NCBI GenBank assembly: GCA_019637955.1
Contig: JAHBUS010000011.1
Coordinates: 1 to 64,000 of the forward strand
Reading direction: 5' to 3'
DNA length: 64,000 bases
From: Pseudobdellovibrionaceae bacterium
Lineage (GTDB): Bacteria > Bdellovibrionota > Bdellovibrionia > Bdellovibrionales > Bdellovibrionaceae
The position numbers were made by a program, and so were the translations under genes. Positions 53,951 to 63,269 of this stretch are shown one piece after another. The notes under the pieces are model-generated. The model was not told the DNA's origin. It searched no databases and worked only from the letters and a program-made list of their open reading frames with translations. Position 1 is the stretch's first letter. Every line of letters begins with the position of its first letter.

Positions 53951-54531
53951 TGGCCATTCATCCTCCCGGGCAACGCCACCGTTACAGCAAACTCCTTTCG
54001 GGAAAAAAGACCAAACGTGACGTGACGGCCGTGCTGTCTCTGACCGCGATGGTCGACATGTTCACGGTTCTTGTCGTGTTTCTGTTGCAGAACTACAATA
54101 CGACGGGCGAGGTTCTCTATATTCCCAAAGAGGTCACGCTTCCCAAAGCTCAGCAGATCAAAGAGCTGAAGCCCTCGGTGGTCGTGACGATTTCGAATAA
54201 AGAAATTTTGATCGATAAGACGCCGGTCATCACTTACGACGCGCTCAAGGCGCAGCAAGAGTGGATGATTCAGCCCCTGCATGCTCAGGTGCAAGAGGCC
54301 TTGAAAAAGGCCAAAGAAAAGCAAGAAGCCAAGCTGCAAACCCGCCTGCGAGAGGTGGTGGACGCCGCCCAGACCGTGCCTCCCGAGGAGCTCAACGCGT
54401 GGAGCAAGGTTACGGTGCAGGCCGACAAAGGAATGGATTTCCTGACGGTGAAGAAAGTCATGTATACAGTGACTGAAGCCGGTGCGGGAGAGATCAACTT
54501 TGCAGTTACCAAGCAGAAAACCGAACAGTAA
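53950..54531 (+). CDS. TolR/ExbD-type protein 2, AglQ/AglS-like
   Basis: 193 residues. The transmembrane helix carries an Asp (DVTAVLSLTAMVDMFTVLVV). The periplasmic region contains a Lys/Glu/Gln-rich helix (about 105-135; EALKKAKEKQEAKLQTRL) before the final ExbD-like fold (VTVQADKGMDFLTVKKVMYT). The extra helix is absent in the first TolR-type protein, so the two subunits are not interchangeable. Confidence 0.82.
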   Translation: MAIHPPGQRHRYSKLLSGKKTKRDVTAVLSLTAMVDMFTVLVVFLLQNYNTTGEVLYIPKEVTLPKAQQIKELKPSVVVTISNKEILIDKTPVITYDALKAQQEWMIQPLHAQVQEALKKAKEKQEAKLQTRLREVVDAAQTVPPEELNAWSKVTVQADKGMDFLTVKKVMYTVTEAGAGEINFAVTKQKTEQ

Positions 54532-54555
54532 AAGATCTTTCCGAGCGGAGCGCGG

Positions 54556-55563
54556 ATGAGCACGTTTTTCCGCCGTTTCCGTGGTTGGATTTTTTTGGGC
54601 CTGATGGCCCTGCTGTTTCTCGAGATCTGGCTCGGATTCCCGATCAAGCTCGAAAACCCCGACTCGCAAATCACGGTCGAAAATAAAACCCCCGGCACCG
54701 AAGAGGTGCAGCAAAAGATGAAGGGCGTGCACCTTGTTGAGAGCAGCAAGGGGACGCGCGATTGGGAGCTCTACGCTGATGCGGCCGAAGGCTTTGAAGG
54801 CAAAGGCAAGTGGCAGATCCAAAAAGTGAAGATCATGTTCTACTCGGAGAACAAGGTCCAATTCACCGTCACCGGAAAATCCGGTGAACTCGACACCAAA
54901 ACCAAAGACATGAAGATCGAAGGCGATGTGCGCACCGTTTCGGAAAACGGTTACCGCTTCGAGTCGCCGTCGATTCAGTACCAGGCCGGCCCACGCGTCT
55001 TAGAAAGTCCCGGCCCCGTGCGCATGACCGGCCCCAGCGACTCGCAAGGCGAGGGGATGGTGGTCACCTCCAACTTCATGCGCGGCGAGATCGACAAATC
55101 TCTGGTCCATCTCGAGGGCAACGTCGTGGCCCGGCGCCGCTTTAAAAACGGCAACGTTTTTGGTGTGCGCGCGGGACGGGCCGAGTTCAGCGGCCTTCAC
55201 TATCAAGCCCATTTCCGCAATCAGGTGACCATCGAATATGGTGCGCTGGCGCCCGGGCGCGGCGTGGGGCCGATGCGTCTTGAGAGTCCTGAAGCGTCGT
55301 TTCAATACAAATCCACCTCAAATCTGCTCGAATTCGTGCAGCTCAAAGGGGGGGTGAAGATCAATGATGCCGAAAAATACGCCACCGCCGATCAAGTCCG
55401 GATCGAACCCGAAACCAACCGCATCGTTTTGAATGGGAAGCCCCGAGTCGTGCAGGGGCAGGATGAATTGATGGGTGAACAGATTGTCTTTATCGATGGC
55501 GGAAAGAAAGTTAAGATCGAGAAGATGCGGGCCCGTGTGGAAAAAGACCCCAGTGAAAGATAG
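54556..55563 (+). CDS. LPS export protein, probable LptC-LptA fusion
   Basis: 335 residues, GGAG upstream. An N-terminal transmembrane anchor ([19 protein letters not shown]) is followed by an LptC-like beta-jelly roll (about 30-150; [35 protein letters not shown]). The chain then goes on with OstA/LptA-like repeats to the end ([51 protein letters not shown]). LptC is normally about 190 residues and LptA a separate protein; no separate lptA is seen before lptB. The product could form both the inner-membrane anchor and the first part of the periplasmic bridge. Confidence 0.78.
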   Translation: MSTFFRRFRGWIFLGLMALLFLEIWLGFPIKLENPDSQITVENKTPGTEEVQQKMKGVHLVESSKGTRDWELYADAAEGFEGKGKWQIQKVKIMFYSENKVQFTVTGKSGELDTKTKDMKIEGDVRTVSENGYRFESPSIQYQAGPRVLESPGPVRMTGPSDSQGEGMVVTSNFMRGEIDKSLVHLEGNVVARRRFKNGNVFGVRAGRAEFSGLHYQAHFRNQVTIEYGALAPGRGVGPMRLESPEASFQYKSTSNLLEFVQLKGGVKINDAEKYATADQVRIEPETNRIVLNGKPRVVQGQDELMGEQIVFIDGGKKVKIEKMRARVEKDPSER

Positions 55564-55640
55564 CCGCCCCAAAGGGGCGCAATTATGAGCCGCCCCAAAG
55601 GGGCGCAATTATGAGCCGCCCCGAAGGGGCGCAAGAGGTT
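55563..55640 (+). repeat. Three copies of a 26-bp hairpin repeat at the lptB start
   Basis: Units start at 55563, 55589 and 55615. Each has CCGCCCC-(A/G)AA-GGGGCG, a 6-bp hairpin, and the first two end in ATTATGA. The ATG at 55585 opens a 9-codon frame whose TGA overlaps the ATG at 55611, which is in frame with lptB. The third unit diverges into AAGAGG, the likely lptB ribosome site. Confidence 0.8.
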
Positions 55641-55646
55641 GTCGCC

Positions 55647-56369
55647 GTGAGTGAGCTGATCGTCAAAGACATCGCCAAGTCCTTCAAGAAGCGCAAGGTT
55701 GTGCAGGGCGTGTCTTTTTCGGTCGAGTCCGGTCAAGTGGTGGGTCTACTGGGGCCGAATGGTGCGGGTAAGACCACCAGCTTTTACATGGTGGTCGGCC
55801 TGGTTCAACCCGATGCGGGCGACGTTTTGATCGACAACCACTCGATTGGGAACGAGCCCATGTACAAGCGCGCGCGCGTTGGGCTCAGTTATTTGCCGCA
55901 AGAACCCAGTATTTTCCGCAAACTCACCGTGGCCGAGAATGTGACCGTGGCACTCGAGGCGCACGGTTACTCGGACTCCGAAAAAAACGAGCGTCTCGAG
56001 ATGCTGCTCTCGGATTTTCGCATCACGCACATTCGCGACAGCTTCGGTTATGCCCTGTCGGGGGGCGAGCGCCGCCGCGTGGAAATCGCCCGGTCTTTGG
56101 CCGGGTCACCGAAGTTCTTGCTGCTCGATGAGCCGTTTGCGGGGATCGACCCGATCGCCGTCGGCGATATCCAAGACATCATCCGTCAGCTGAAGGCCAA
56201 GGGAATGGGCGTTCTGATCACCGATCACAATGTGCGCGAAACGCTCGGCATCTGCGATCACGCCTATATTTTGAAAGAGGGCCAGATCCAGGTCCAGGGG
56301 ACCGCCGACGAAATAGCCAACAACGAGCTGGCTAAAAAGTTCTATTTAGGCGAAAATTTTAGACTGTAG
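55647..56369 (+). CDS. lptB: LPS export ATPase LptB
   Basis: 240 residues from GTG 55647, behind AAGAGG; this matches the usual LptB length. ATG 55611 in the tandem repeat would add 12 residues. ATPase motifs are [15 protein letters not shown], the Q-loop [12 protein letters not shown], signature [27 protein letters not shown] and the switch His in [11 protein letters not shown]. With LptF/LptG, encoded elsewhere, it powers LPS extraction. It lies between the LptC-LptA fusion and rpoN, the conserved order. Confidence 0.94.
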   Translation: MSELIVKDIAKSFKKRKVVQGVSFSVESGQVVGLLGPNGAGKTTSFYMVVGLVQPDAGDVLIDNHSIGNEPMYKRARVGLSYLPQEPSIFRKLTVAENVTVALEAHGYSDSEKNERLEMLLSDFRITHIRDSFGYALSGGERRRVEIARSLAGSPKFLLLDEPFAGIDPIAVGDIQDIIRQLKAKGMGVLITDHNVRETLGICDHAYILKEGQIQVQGTADEIANNELAKKFYLGENFRL

Positions 56370-56399
56370 CTTCAATTGTCACGAAGGGTTTAAGCGCTC

Positions 56400-57833
56400 A
56401 TGGCTAAGATGAGTCAACAGATGAGAATGTCACAGACGCTGCGGATGACTCCGCAGTTGCAGCAAGCCATTAAGCTGCTGCAGCTCTCTCGTCTTGAACT
56501 CGAAACGGCCGTGCGCACCGAACTCGATGAAAATCCCATCCTCGAAGAGACCATGGATCTCAAAGAGGAGGACTTCGAACGCGTGAAGGAAGTCGAAGCC
56601 GACGTTCTTCCGCAAGAGGCGGCCTCGGAGCAGCAAGGCGCTCAGGATCCTCAGAAGCAAGACGAGTTCGAATGGGAATCCTACCTCGATAATCAGTACA
56701 AACCACCGAATCAGAACCTCGGCGGCAGCGAAGAGATCATGAATTATGAGAATTCGATCTCCACGCAGCAGAACCTGCACGACTATCTCTTGTGGCAGGC
56801 GAAGATGTTCGGATTCAACGAAGAGGAGCTGGCGATCGCCGAGCTGCTCATCAATTACATCGACGACGACGGTTACCTGCACACGCCGCTCGAGGAGATC
56901 GGCGCGAGCGAGGGCGTGACCGCCGAGGAGCTCGAAGAGGTCCTCAAGTTCGTGCAAGAGTTCGACCCTCCGGGCGTCGGCGCGCGCAATTTGAAAGAGT
57001 GCCTCTTGATCCAGGCCCGCATCCTCGAAGAGGATACGAACGACCTCGTGAATATTTTGAACAACCATCTGAAAGATCTCGAGAAGAAAAATTTCGAGGG
57101 CATCGCCAAAGCCATGGGCCGCGAACCCCGCGAGATCTACGAGATCTGCCAAATCGTTTACGCGATGGACCCCAAGCCGGGCCTGGCGTACGCGACCCCC
57201 GACACTCAGTACGTCACGCCCGATGTGTACGTTTACAAAGTCGGCGAGGACTACATGGTGTCGCTCAATGAGGACGGCCTGCCGCGGTTGAAGATCTCGA
57301 ATTTTTACCGCAACATGCTCAAGTCCGGCGACAGCAAGGCGACCCAGGAGTACATCCAGGACAAGCTCAAGTCGGCGGTTTGGTTGATCAAGTCGATCCA
57401 CCAGCGTCAGCGCACCATCTACAAGGTGACCGACAGTATCGTGAAACACCAAAAAGAGTTTCTCGATAAGGGCGCTGGCTTCTTAAAGCCGATGGTTCTT
57501 CGCGACATCGCCAACGACATCGGCATGCACGAGTCCACCGTGAGCCGCGTGACCACGAGCAAATACGTGCACACGCCCCAGGGGATTTTTGAGCTGAAGT
57601 ACTTCTTCAATTCGGGGATCAGCACCACGGACGGCGACTCGATGGCGTCGGAGAGCGTGAAACTCAAGATCAAAGAACTCATCGCCAAAGAAGACGGCCG
57701 CGATCCGCACTCGGATCAAAAACTGGTCGAACTTCTCAAAGACGATGGCATCCAGATCGCGCGTCGAACGGTGGCCAAATACCGCGACATGCTCAAGATT
57801 CTTCCGTCCTCGCGTCGGAAGAAGATCATGTAG
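56400..57833 (+). CDS. rpoN: RNA polymerase sigma-54 factor
   Basis: 477 residues. Region I is Gln/Leu-rich (RMTPQLQQAIKLLQLSRLEL) and binds activators. The middle binds core polymerase. The C-terminus has the helix-turn-helix (RDIANDIGMHESTVSRVTTS) and the RpoN box ARRTVAKYR, which reads the -24 element. It serves activators such as the FHA protein at 34674. It follows lptB, as in many proteobacteria, but the usual hpf/raiA gene after rpoN is missing; a palindrome and a terminator follow instead. Confidence 0.97.
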   Translation: MAKMSQQMRMSQTLRMTPQLQQAIKLLQLSRLELETAVRTELDENPILEETMDLKEEDFERVKEVEADVLPQEAASEQQGAQDPQKQDEFEWESYLDNQYKPPNQNLGGSEEIMNYENSISTQQNLHDYLLWQAKMFGFNEEELAIAELLINYIDDDGYLHTPLEEIGASEGVTAEELEEVLKFVQEFDPPGVGARNLKECLLIQARILEEDTNDLVNILNNHLKDLEKKNFEGIAKAMGREPREIYEICQIVYAMDPKPGLAYATPDTQYVTPDVYVYKVGEDYMVSLNEDGLPRLKISNFYRNMLKSGDSKATQEYIQDKLKSAVWLIKSIHQRQRTIYKVTDSIVKHQKEFLDKGAGFLKPMVLRDIANDIGMHESTVSRVTTSKYVHTPQGIFELKYFFNSGISTTDGDSMASESVKLKIKELIAKEDGRDPHSDQKLVELLKDDGIQIARRTVAKYRDMLKILPSSRRKKIM

Positions 57834-57843
57834 CCTGCGGCTT

Positions 57844-57860
57844 AAGGTGCCTGGCACCTT
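57844..57860. repeat. Palindromic repeat, copy 2
   Basis: AAGGTGCC-T-GGCACCTT, ten bases after the rpoN stop and followed by GCGAGC. Copy 1 is at 11043-11059; the shared block including the flank is 23 bases. Confidence 0.75.
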
Positions 57861-57890
57861 GCGAGCGCCTGCGGCGTAAATTCAGCTTTC

Positions 57891-57915
57891 AAAGCCCGGC
57901 TTGCCGGGCTTTTTC
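57891..57915. terminator. Bidirectional terminator between rpoN and potD
   Basis: AAAGCCCGGC (57891-57900) pairs with GCCGGGCTTT (57903-57912), with T-rich DNA after it on the plus strand and A/T-rich DNA before it. It separates the convergent rpoN and potD genes. Confidence 0.8.
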
Positions 57916-57918
57916 TTT

Positions 57919-58983
57919 TCAGCGGGATTTGATTTCGGTCCAGGCTTCGTCGAAGTGGGCGGTGGCTTCGCCCAAGTCTTTGATGCGTTCCATTTTGGTG
58001 AACGCTTCTTTTTTGGGGTAGAGCGTGGGGTTTTCTTGGAGCTCTTTCGGGAGCAAAGATTTTGTCTTCGTGAGGACGGGGCCGGCGAAGACATTTTGCA
58101 CGAATTCGGCGTTCACTTCGGGGGTGAGCATGAAGTTGATGAGTTCGTGGGCCTCTTTGAGGTTTTTAGCACCTTTGAGGATGACCAAGTTGTCGATCGC
58201 CATCGTCGTGCCTTCGGCCGGCGTGATGAAGTCGACTTTACCGCCGGTTTTTTTGCGGGCGATCAGGGCATCGATCGAGTAGGAGTGCGCGGCCGCGACC
58301 TCTTTGTTCTCGAGGGCTTCGACCAAATCGGATCGGAACATCTTGATGCGTTTACGGATGCCGAGCAGCTCGGTTTTAGCCTTGTCGATCTTGGCTTTGT
58401 CGACGGTGTTGTAGCTTTCGCCGTCTTTCTTCAGGGCCGCGCCGATGGTCTCGCGGGCGTCATCGAGAAACGAGATTTTCCCGTCGAGATCTTTGTTCGT
58501 GTACAAGTCTTTCCAGCCTTTGATGTCGCCTTTAAACAAGTCGCGCTGAACCGCGATGCCGGTGGTGGTCCACGAGTAGGGGACCGAGAACTTGTTTTCG
58601 GTATCGAAACTCTGCGCCAAGAAGTCGGGGCTGATTTCTTTGAAATTGGTCAAAGCGGCTCGGTCCAAAGGCTCCACCAGACCCATTTTGATCATGATTT
58701 CGACCATGTAGTCTGATGGAACCGCGACGTCGAAGCCGCCGGCGCCCGCTTGGATCTTGGCCAGAAGCTCCTCGTTGGACGAGTAGTTGCTGGTGCGCAG
58801 TTCGATGCCGGTTTTCTTTGTAAAAGATTCGATCTGGGAAGGGGTGAGGTAGTTGCCCCAAATGGCGAGGTTGACCACCCGCTTTTGCCCGCTCACCGAG
58901 GGTTTTGCGTCGGAATCACCTGATTTGGGCGTGCACGCCGCGAGCGCAAGGACCGAGAGCAGAAGGAGCGCGAGCTTTTTCAT
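57919..58983 (-). CDS. potD: Polyamine-type ABC transporter binding lipoprotein
   Basis: 354 residues with a lipobox (SVLALAACTP). Mature motifs of the PotD/PotF family: LAIWGNYLTPSQIESFTKKT, SSNEELLAKIQAGAGGFDVA, VPSDYMVEIMIKMGLVEPLD, VPYSWTTTGIAV. The Tyr/Trp/Asp residues typical of the spermidine/putrescine pocket are partly present, but the ligand cannot be fixed; other small cations are possible. The gene diverges from potA with only 38 bases between the starts, so the promoters must overlap. Confidence 0.85.
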   Translation of the reverse strand: MKKLALLLLSVLALAACTPKSGDSDAKPSVSGQKRVVNLAIWGNYLTPSQIESFTKKTGIELRTSNYSSNEELLAKIQAGAGGFDVAVPSDYMVEIMIKMGLVEPLDRAALTNFKEISPDFLAQSFDTENKFSVPYSWTTTGIAVQRDLFKGDIKGWKDLYTNKDLDGKISFLDDARETIGAALKKDGESYNTVDKAKIDKAKTELLGIRKRIKMFRSDLVEALENKEVAAAHSYSIDALIARKKTGGKVDFITPAEGTTMAIDNLVILKGAKNLKEAHELINFMLTPEVNAEFVQNVFAGPVLTKTKSLLPKELQENPTLYPKKEAFTKMERIKDLGEATAHFDEAWTEIKSR

Positions 58984-59021
58984 TTGAACCTCGATTTTTT
59001 CCCTTATATAGATTTCTCTTC

Positions 59022-60152
59022 ATGCTGGAAATCGCGAAGATTTGCAAAAAATTTTTGGGCTCTGGTGACCCCGTCCTTCGCGGTGTGAGCTTTCAGCTCG
59101 CCAAGGGCGAGGCGCTCTCGCTCTTGGGGCCCAGCGGCTGCGGCAAGACGACCCTGCTTAGAATTGTAGCAGGGCTTGAGACCGCCGATTCCGGCCAGGT
59201 TCTCTTGCACGGTCGTGACCTGAGCGGCGTTGCGACTCAAGCCCGTCCCTTCCACTTGGTTTTTCAGAAACACGCGCTCTTTCCTCATCTCAGCGTTTTT
59301 GAGAACATCGCGTTTGGCCTGCGCCTCAAAAAAGTGCCCGAGGCCGAGATCCGCGACCGTGTTCTTGAGGTTTTGGAGATGGTGCGTTTGCCCGACTTTG
59401 CGGGCCGAGCTCCCGCGACGCTGTCGGGCGGACAGGCTCAGCGCGTGGCCTTGGCCCGGGCCTTGGTGAACCGCCCCGACGTGCTGCTTTTGGATGAGCC
59501 GTTCTCGGCCCTGGATCTCAAGCTCCGCCGCGAGCTGCAAACCGAGCTGCGCCTGCTGCAAAAGAAGCTTCAGTTGAGCCTGATTTTCGTGACCCACGAT
59601 CAGGAAGAGGCCTTCGTGCTGTCGGACCGGGTCATTTTGATGAACCAGGGCCTGATCGAGCAGCAGAGTTCACCCCGCGAAATTTACCAGGCGCCGCAAA
59701 CCGCGTTCACCGCCGAGTTTGTGGGCTCCGTGAGCCGCCTCAACGTGGACCGCATCCAGTCCGTGCAGCACGGCCGCCTCGAGTTCGAGAGCGCCGGGTT
59801 CAAACTTCGCGGCAAAAGCTACTCCTCCGATGTCTTGGGGCGCGCGGCCCAGGCCTACATCCGTCCCGAGGCCTTTCATCTGAAAAAGAACGAAAAGGAT
59901 TTGGTCACCGACAACACCATCGACGTCACGATCATCGATTGGTTCTTCCGCGGCTCCGAAGTCCTGCTCGAAACGCAGCTCGGGACCCGCGACCAAGTTT
60001 GGGTTTCGGTTCAACCCCACGAATGGGACGACGAGGTCTTCAAGCGGGGAGCGCAAGTTCAGTTGCACTTCCGATCGAGCGACACCTGGATTTATCCCAC
60101 TCAGTTGGAGCATCAGCCCGAAGAGCACAGCGTGAGCGAGGCCCGCCCGTGA
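59022..60152 (+). CDS. potA: Polyamine-type ABC transporter ATPase
   Basis: 376 residues from ATG 59022; a longer frame to 58905 would overlap potD and was rejected. Walker A LLGPSGCGKTT, Q-loop VFQKHALFPHLSVFENIAFG, signature LSGGQAQRVALARAL, Walker B LLLDEPFSALD, switch VTHDQEEAF. The C-terminal TOBE-type domain (about 280-375; AYIRPEAFHL, VTIIDWFFRGSEVLLE) is typical of PotA-like importers. It overlaps potB (GTGA). Confidence 0.92.
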   Translation: MLEIAKICKKFLGSGDPVLRGVSFQLAKGEALSLLGPSGCGKTTLLRIVAGLETADSGQVLLHGRDLSGVATQARPFHLVFQKHALFPHLSVFENIAFGLRLKKVPEAEIRDRVLEVLEMVRLPDFAGRAPATLSGGQAQRVALARALVNRPDVLLLDEPFSALDLKLRRELQTELRLLQKKLQLSLIFVTHDQEEAFVLSDRVILMNQGLIEQQSSPREIYQAPQTAFTAEFVGSVSRLNVDRIQSVQHGRLEFESAGFKLRGKSYSSDVLGRAAQAYIRPEAFHLKKNEKDLVTDNTIDVTIIDWFFRGSEVLLETQLGTRDQVWVSVQPHEWDDEVFKRGAQVQLHFRSSDTWIYPTQLEHQPEEHSVSEARP

Positions 60153-61000
60153 CGACACCTGCCCGCCGCCGCAGCATGGACCTCTTCGGTCTGCCGGCCT
60201 TGCTGTGGTTCGCGGTGTTCTTGGTGGGGCCCCTCGTTCAAGTTCTCGGACTCGCCTTCCAAAAGCGCGGTCTCTACGGCGGGATCGAATTCGTTTTTGG
60301 ATTTCAGAATTACCTGCGCAGTTTCAATCCCGTCTACTTCGAAATTCTGGTAAAAAGCCTGCTTCTGGCCTCGCTCACCTCGGTGCTGTGCTTGGCGATT
60401 TCGCTTCCGCTCGCTTGGGGCATGACCGGTTTTTCTCCGCGCCGCAAGCAGATGATCCTGATCGTCTTGGCCGTTCCGTTCTTCATGAACATGATCGCCC
60501 GCATCTACGCGCTCAAAACTTTTTTGCACGTCGACGGTCCCGTCGCCCGCGTGCTGGCGTTCATGGGTGTCGAGGGTGACCTGCTGAATCTTTCACAGAA
60601 TTTTCCGCTCGTGATGTACGGGCTCGTGACCGCGTACCTGCCCTACATGCTGTTGCCGATCTGGATTCAGATGGAAAAAACCGACCCTTCGCTGATCGAG
60701 TCGGCAATGGATTTGGGGGCTTCGCCCTGGCAGGCGTTCCGTCAAGTTCTGGTGCCGTCGCTCCGACCGGCGATCGCCTCGGGTCTTTTGCTGGTGCAAG
60801 TGCCGGTGATGGGCGAGTACGTCATCCCGGATCTTTTGGGCGGGGCGAAGACCATGCTCGTCGGGAATCTGATCTCGGAGCAATTTTTGAAAGCACGCGA
60901 TTGGCCTTTCGGGGCGGCGCTCGGCATCGAGATGCTGCTCCTTTTGGCGGCGATGTCGGCGGTGATCATGCGCTGGGGCCGGCGTGAGGTGCTACGGTGA
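60149..61000 (+). CDS. potB: Polyamine-type ABC transporter permease PotB
   Basis: 283 residues from GTG 60149 (GTGA overlap with potA). About six transmembrane helices. The coupling motif is SLIESAMDLGASPWQAFRQV, matching the EAA...G consensus of binding-protein-dependent permeases. PotB/PotC form the channel that accepts substrate from PotD. It overlaps potC by four bases. Confidence 0.9.
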   Translation: MTTPARRRSMDLFGLPALLWFAVFLVGPLVQVLGLAFQKRGLYGGIEFVFGFQNYLRSFNPVYFEILVKSLLLASLTSVLCLAISLPLAWGMTGFSPRRKQMILIVLAVPFFMNMIARIYALKTFLHVDGPVARVLAFMGVEGDLLNLSQNFPLVMYGLVTAYLPYMLLPIWIQMEKTDPSLIESAMDLGASPWQAFRQVLVPSLRPAIASGLLLVQVPVMGEYVIPDLLGGAKTMLVGNLISEQFLKARDWPFGAALGIEMLLLLAAMSAVIMRWGRREVLR

Positions 61001-61764
61001 ACCGCCTTTACGCGCCGGCATCGGCCCGCCACCTGATTTGGATTTTGCTCACGGCCCTTTATTTGCCGTTCGCCTGGATGATTTTAAGCTCGCTGAACTT
61101 CAGTGCCGACGGGGCGGGCCTGTTTCATTGGTACGGGCGCGTGTTTTCGAATGAACGTTGGATGAGCGCCATGGGCCGCAGCTTCGCGATTGCGGTCGGC
61201 ACGAGCGTGCTCGCCACGGCATTAGGGCTCGGAATGGTCATCTCGTCTCGTGGCCGGTTCCAAAAGGTTCTCGAACTCTTCTCGGTTTTGGCGCTGATCC
61301 TTCCGGAACTCGTTTTCGCGTTGTCTTTGCTCACCTGGTTTGTCGTGCTGAAGTTTGAACTCAGTCTTTGGACCGTGCTGATCGCGCACGTGACGTTTTC
61401 GCTGAGCTTTTCTTATTTTTTGATTTTAAGCAGATTTCGACAGATCGACCACCAGATCTTTGAAGCGGCCGAGGACTTGGGGGCAGGGTCCCTCTCGCTT
61501 TTCACCCGAGTCCAGCTCCCTCTTCTTTGGCCCAGTTTGGCGACCTCGGGCCTTCTGTGCTTCTTGCTCTCCTTCGATGACTTCTTGATCTCGTTTTTCG
61601 TCAACGGCGCGGGAAGCGACACGCTGCCGCTCGCGCTCTACTCCTCAATGAAAATCGGTTTATCCCCAGAGCTTCACGCCCTGGCGACCGTGATGTCCAT
61701 CGTGTCGTCGGTTGTTATGTATCTCGTTCTCAAATTGAGCGATCTGGCCAAGATGGGCCGCTGA
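60997..61764 (+). CDS. potC: Polyamine-type ABC transporter permease PotC
   Basis: 255 residues from GTG 60997. About six transmembrane helices with the coupling motif QIFEAAEDLGAGSLSLFTRV. The order binding protein, ATPase, PotB-type and PotC-type permease is complete for one importer, though potD is on the opposite strand. Confidence 0.9.
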   Translation: MNRLYAPASARHLIWILLTALYLPFAWMILSSLNFSADGAGLFHWYGRVFSNERWMSAMGRSFAIAVGTSVLATALGLGMVISSRGRFQKVLELFSVLALILPELVFALSLLTWFVVLKFELSLWTVLIAHVTFSLSFSYFLILSRFRQIDHQIFEAAEDLGAGSLSLFTRVQLPLLWPSLATSGLLCFLLSFDDFLISFFVNGAGSDTLPLALYSSMKIGLSPELHALATVMSIVSSVVMYLVLKLSDLAKMGR

Positions 61765-61916
61765 ACAAGCGCGGTCGAGTCTCAAATCGGGGCATTTGCG
61801 TGCCTTTCCAAACTCCATTAACCTTAAATGGAATCATTTCAAGCGGTTGACGGCCGATGGATCGGGAATCTGCTATCCTGAGACCACGGTTCGTTTTTGG
61901 GGATCATGGAGTCGGT

Positions 61917-63269
61917 ATGAAACTCAGGTCTGAACGTGGGTCGGGTGGTGTCGCGATCGTTCTCGCGATGTTTTCTTTTGTCTCGGTGGTCGGCGCGGTT
62001 TACGTCGCCGGCAAAGTTCTTGAGAGCGCCAAGGTTCTCGAGAATGAAGGCGTCGCTCGGGCATTGACCGAAGTGATGACCGCGCGCGTGGCGCAAGCGG
62101 TGGCCGGCAATGCGATCAACTGCGCGAAGGGAAGCTCGAAGTGCACCTGGAACGCGAGCCTCGACAAAGACGAATTCGGCTTCTCGAACGTGTCGCAAGA
62201 GGGATTGAAGTTGGTCGTCCAGGGCGACGTCTGCATGAACCCCGAGTCCATGACCGATCCAAACTGCCACAAGTATCCCATGACCGCGAAGGTCTCCATC
62301 GCTTATCTCAAAGACTTGATGGAACAAGGTCTTATCACGGGCGTGCAGCAGGACGGTGACTCGGACCTCTATGGGGTGATGGTGGAGTCGAGCGCTCTGT
62401 ATATGATCTCGGCGGCTTCGAGCGAAACCACGGGCTCCGTCCGCGACCCCGCGGCCGGCCAGCGCGTCTACACGCGCACCGTCGTGATCCGTCGACCCCG
62501 CGCATTTCTGCGCATTGAATCGGACCCAGGATTTTGCACGGTGGGATGTCAGCCGCCCACGGGCAACAACCCCGCGCCTCCTTGTTACAGCGCACCGCAG
62601 TTTACAAACGATGACAGTCAGTCCGGAGTGGTGAACGTCCGCGTGAAAAACGATGGGCCTGGTTATGTGTACGCATTTAAGGTCAACCGGTTGTTCGAGC
62701 CAGACCCGTTTTTTATTTCTGATGTCCAGAGCTATTTGAACCAGAGTGACAAGAACAAAACTTATGGGACTCTCTCGGAGGACAAGCGCGGGATTGTGCA
62801 GATTTATGACAGCTCTCAGAAGGGCATGGTTGGTATTGGTCCCGGTGAAGAGTACAGCTTCTCAGACCGACTTCCTTGCTTCAATGAAGTGCGGGCACAA
62901 ACGATTCAGTTGGGCGTCGGCAGTGCACCGGGCCCAGCTTCGAGCCTCACCGCAAGCATGCAAAAAACCGGGCGTGTGGTTTACTCCTTCGAAGCCAACA
63001 CTCTTGATCCTGATAACATGCTGATTGTGAGCCGGACGGGAACAACGATCCCAGCGTCACAAACGACTTATTTCAACTACCTCATTCCTCCCGATCCAAC
63101 GCCGACACCGCTGCCTCCTGTGGTCGTGAACCCGACACCCCCGCCCGATTTCTGTGCGGCCAATCCGACGGACCCGTCTTGTCAGTTGCCTTGGGAGCCG
63201 CCCTTTAGCGGCGGTGGTGATGGCGGCGGCGATGGCTGCGATGGCGGCGGAGGTTGTGATGGATCATGA
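61917..63269 (+). CDS. Pseudopilin-like (PilX-type) protein with Gly-rich tail
   Basis: 450 residues from ATG 61917. The N-terminus (RSERGSGGVAIVLAMFSFVS) resembles PilX-type minor pilins: basic residues, small residues, a hydrophobic helix. The usual Glu at +5 of mature pilins is missing, as in some PulK/PilX proteins. The rest is a large Cys-containing ectodomain (FCTVGCQPPTG), then a Pro-rich segment and a Gly/Asp/Cys-rich end (GGGDGGGDGCDGGGG). It overlaps the next prepilin-like gene. Pilus tip or secretion function is inferred. Confidence 0.65.
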   Translation: MKLRSERGSGGVAIVLAMFSFVSVVGAVYVAGKVLESAKVLENEGVARALTEVMTARVAQAVAGNAINCAKGSSKCTWNASLDKDEFGFSNVSQEGLKLVVQGDVCMNPESMTDPNCHKYPMTAKVSIAYLKDLMEQGLITGVQQDGDSDLYGVMVESSALYMISAASSETTGSVRDPAAGQRVYTRTVVIRRPRAFLRIESDPGFCTVGCQPPTGNNPAPPCYSAPQFTNDDSQSGVVNVRVKNDGPGYVYAFKVNRLFEPDPFFISDVQSYLNQSDKNKTYGTLSEDKRGIVQIYDSSQKGMVGIGPGEEYSFSDRLPCFNEVRAQTIQLGVGSAPGPASSLTASMQKTGRVVYSFEANTLDPDNMLIVSRTGTTIPASQTTYFNYLIPPDPTPTPLPPVVVNPTPPPDFCAANPTDPSCQLPWEPPFSGGGDGGGDGCDGGGGCDGS

